A stretch of DNA of 17,145 bases. Origin: an uncultured Bacilli bacterium. Lineage in GTDB: Bacteria > Bacillota_I > Bacilli_A > RF39 > UBA660. Shown here in pieces: positions 15,722-17,145 of the stretch; the first letter of the stretch is position 1; each line of letters opens with the position of its first letter. A program made the translations under genes and the position numbers. Below the pieces are notes generated by a model. The model was not told where the DNA came from and did no database searches. It worked only from the letters and a program-made list of their open reading frames with translations. The stretch is taken from contig CANRDQ010000029.1 in NCBI GenBank assembly GCA_947629395.1, forward strand, positions 1 to 17,145, read 5' to 3'.

Positions 15722-15743
15722 GTCGTCTTCTCCTTAATGATTT

Positions 15744-15772
15744 ATTATATTTAATTTAAAATTTACTGTCAA
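15744..15772 (-). promoter_or_regulatory. Perfect consensus sigma-A promoter of the HAD gene
   Basis: Minus strand: TTGACA (15767-15772), 17-bp spacer, TATAAT (15744-15749). Both hexamers and the spacing are exact consensus. The -35 box ends 4 bases before the stop codon of the upstream gene. Confidence 0.9.
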
Positions 15773-15776
15773 TAAA

Positions 15777-16970
15777 CTACTTAACTTTAGTTAAACACCT
15801 TACTTTATTTATTCTTGTTTGTCTAATATTTTCAATAGTATCTTCTTTTTCATCATAATATTTTTTCATTTCTAACATATCTGAAATAATAGAAAGAGAC
15901 TTTCCATAATCATTATCTAAAGCATAATATTGAACATTTAACATTTCTATTTTTAATTCTTTTTCTTGTCTAAAATATACAACCATATTATCTAATAAAT
16001 TATTTATATATTCTGCACTAAAGTTTTCTTTTAATTCCTTAATCTCATTAACATTATCTTCTTTTAATCTTTGATATATTAATTCAAAATACATCTCTTG
16101 AGCATCTTTTACTAACTTATTATTATCAACATTTTGATTTAATAAATCTCTTTTTTCTTTTTCTAAATTATATATCAACTCAGTCATACTCTTCTTAGTA
16201 CAATCTTCATTATATTCTTTTAATAATGGTGGATACAACTTTAATAAATCAGCTTGCTTTTCCTCACATATTAAATAATCTATTAATTCAACAGACATAT
16301 CATCTCTATATAGTGTTCTACCATCTACTTCATATTTTCCAGTTTTCTTTAGAACTGCTTGTTCTATTGTTTTTCTAACAGAAGCCAAATTATAATCATC
16401 CATTACTTCCATAAATTTTGTTTCTCCACGATGTCTAGCTTCTGTCTCAATACCAACACTATCATAATTAAGATGATATACATTATTACGTCTACTATTA
16501 ATTATGGTATCTCTTGTATACATCATAGTATCTTTAGAACTTATATTTTTATCTATTATAACTTCTTGAACAAGATGTCTATCTTCATGAAATATATTCT
16601 TAATTATTTTTTTACAAAAATCCTCTATCTCTTCTTTAGAACAATATAAAAGTCTTGCTGCTAAATGAGCCATATTAACATCTATTACCATATCAGTATC
16701 TTCTACATTTCCTTCTTTATCTAACTGCCTAATATGAGAAAATTGAGCATCAGGTGAAAAAGTACCATCCATACTACATATATTTACCTTTAACTTATCT
16801 TTTATATCATCATCAATATAAATAAGATCTAAATCAATTATCTTTTTAACAATTTCTTCTATTTCAGGATACATAGATTCTGGAACATCATATCTCTTAT
16901 GTTCTGTAAATAATTTTATAAATTTATCAATTTGTTCTCTCATCTCTTGTTTTATCTTTTCTTCATTCAT
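15777..16970 (-). CDS. Unknown HEDRH-motif protein, possible metallohydrolase
   Basis: I do not recognise this 397-residue protein by name. What is seen: no signal peptide or membrane segment; an HExxH-type motif, FHEDRHLVQ, with H128, E129 and H132; and 45 residues later ETEARHRGE, whose E177 is well placed as a third zinc ligand (gluzincin arrangement). The C-terminal half (about 245-397) is Lys/Glu/Asn-rich and predicted helical, probably with coiled coils. Asp between His-Glu and Arg-His (HEDRH) differs from the hydrophobic residue usual in HExxH proteases. A peptidase or another metal hydrolase is inference. Start: an ATG at 16991 is in frame but lacks a ribosome-binding site; ATG 16970 has GAGAGG 6 bases upstream. 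It ends in TAG with no terminator before the HAD promoter. The other HExxH-type protein in this window (99-1166) shows no obvious further similarity to it. Confidence 0.6.
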   Translation of the reverse strand: MNEEKIKQEMREQIDKFIKLFTEHKRYDVPESMYPEIEEIVKKIIDLDLIYIDDDIKDKLKVNICSMDGTFSPDAQFSHIRQLDKEGNVEDTDMVIDVNMAHLAARLLYCSKEEIEDFCKKIIKNIFHEDRHLVQEVIIDKNISSKDTMMYTRDTIINSRRNNVYHLNYDSVGIETEARHRGETKFMEVMDDYNLASVRKTIEQAVLKKTGKYEVDGRTLYRDDMSVELIDYLICEEKQADLLKLYPPLLKEYNEDCTKKSMTELIYNLEKEKRDLLNQNVDNNKLVKDAQEMYFELIYQRLKEDNVNEIKELKENFSAEYINNLLDNMVVYFRQEKELKIEMLNVQYYALDNDYGKSLSIISDMLEMKKYYDEKEDTIENIRQTRINKVRCLTKVK

Positions 16971-17004
16971 AATAATCCTCTCACATCTCAATTCATTTCT
17001 GCTA

Positions 17005-17013
17005 ATTATACCA
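17005..17013 (-). promoter_or_regulatory. Extended -10 promoter of the HEDRH gene
   Basis: Minus strand TGGTATAAT: perfect -10 (17005-17010) with TGn extension. The -35 position offers only TTTATT (17028-17033, 17-bp spacer). Transcription would begin near 16998, about 28 bases before ATG 16970 and only 7 before ATG 16991, which favours the later start. Confidence 0.6.
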
Positions 17014-17021
17014 CAAAATCA

Positions 17022-17061
17022 CTAAAAAATAAAGAAATAATGCCTTTTAACATTATTTCTT
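17022..17061 (-). terminator. Terminator of an unseen upstream minus-strand gene
   Basis: AAGAAATAATG (17032-17042) and CATTATTTCTT (17051-17061) form a perfect 11-bp stem with an 8-base loop, followed on the minus strand by a T-rich run (17022-17031). It implies a gene entering from beyond the right edge. The 84 bases to its right (17062-17145) carry no intact reading frame that I can support. Confidence 0.8.
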
Positions 17062-17145
17062 ATCCTTAACGTAAAGTGAAAAGTTAAATTCCACTTTCAG
17101 TGTATTTGTATAGAATTTAGTCTTACAGTAAATTCCAGTTTAAAA

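Noticed and set aside
1..17145. CRISPR arrays, insertion sequences, tRNA or rRNA genes, riboswitches
   Set aside because: No regularly spaced repeats, transposase motifs, cloverleaf structures or conserved leader motifs were found on reading both strands.

Overview
The window is AT-rich, and all 14 protein-coding loci I can support lie on the minus strand, so transcription runs from high to low coordinates. Gene content and order point to a low-GC Gram-positive with a peptidoglycan wall, in the class Bacilli or close to it: the murG-murB-divIB-...-ftsA-ftsZ order of Bacillus-type division clusters, an FtsK/SpoIIIE translocase, a YmfF/YmfH-like M16 pair, and TasA/camelysin-like secreted proteins. 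The placement is inference. Trp is encoded by TGG and no gene needs TGA read as sense, so I see no sign of the mycoplasma code.

Layout in transcription order. (1) 17145-15777: a terminator for an unseen upstream gene, then a promoter and a gene for a protein with an HEDRH (HExxH-type) motif and no named function. (2) 15772-14975: a YjjG/YfnB-like HAD phosphatase with a perfect TTGACA-17-TATAAT promoter and a strong terminator. (3) 14909-13588: two paralogous membrane or secreted TasA/camelysin-like proteins. The first is broken by a single extra base, and its second half remains readable in another frame down to 14267. The second is intact with its own promoter. (4) 13523-10795: murG, murB and divIB, tightly packed and ending in a terminator. 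(5) 10779-9581: a divergent, long PRPP synthetase as its own unit, with a consensus promoter and a terminator. (6) 9534-7071: ftsA-ftsZ with promoter and terminator. (7) 7016-4621: ftsK/spoIIIE with its own promoter. (8) 4595-3838: deoD with its own promoter. (9) 3780-1219: the M16 pair, inactive subunit first and catalytic one second, overlapping by 4 bp. (10) 1218-79: a small M3-like HELGH peptidase. At the left edge a plus-strand terminator suggests a convergent gene outside the window.

Together the core genes make lipid II (MurB, MurG), assemble the Z-ring and divisome (FtsZ, FtsA, DivIB) and move DNA at the septum (FtsK). Prs and DeoD serve nucleotide metabolism. The accessory genes are the TasA-like pair and the two orphan HExxH-type proteins, and these hold most of the novelty. 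No gap between genes exceeds about 155 bp; the larger gaps (6964-7113, 14856-15001, 16971-17145) hold the promoters and terminators listed. I found no tRNA, rRNA, CRISPR array, insertion sequence or known riboswitch.

Several starts look better placed downstream of the longest reading frame: ftsA at 9480, prs at 10709, the intact TasA-like gene at 14184 and the HEDRH gene at 16970. Terminators here commonly share bases with the stop codon of the gene they end.
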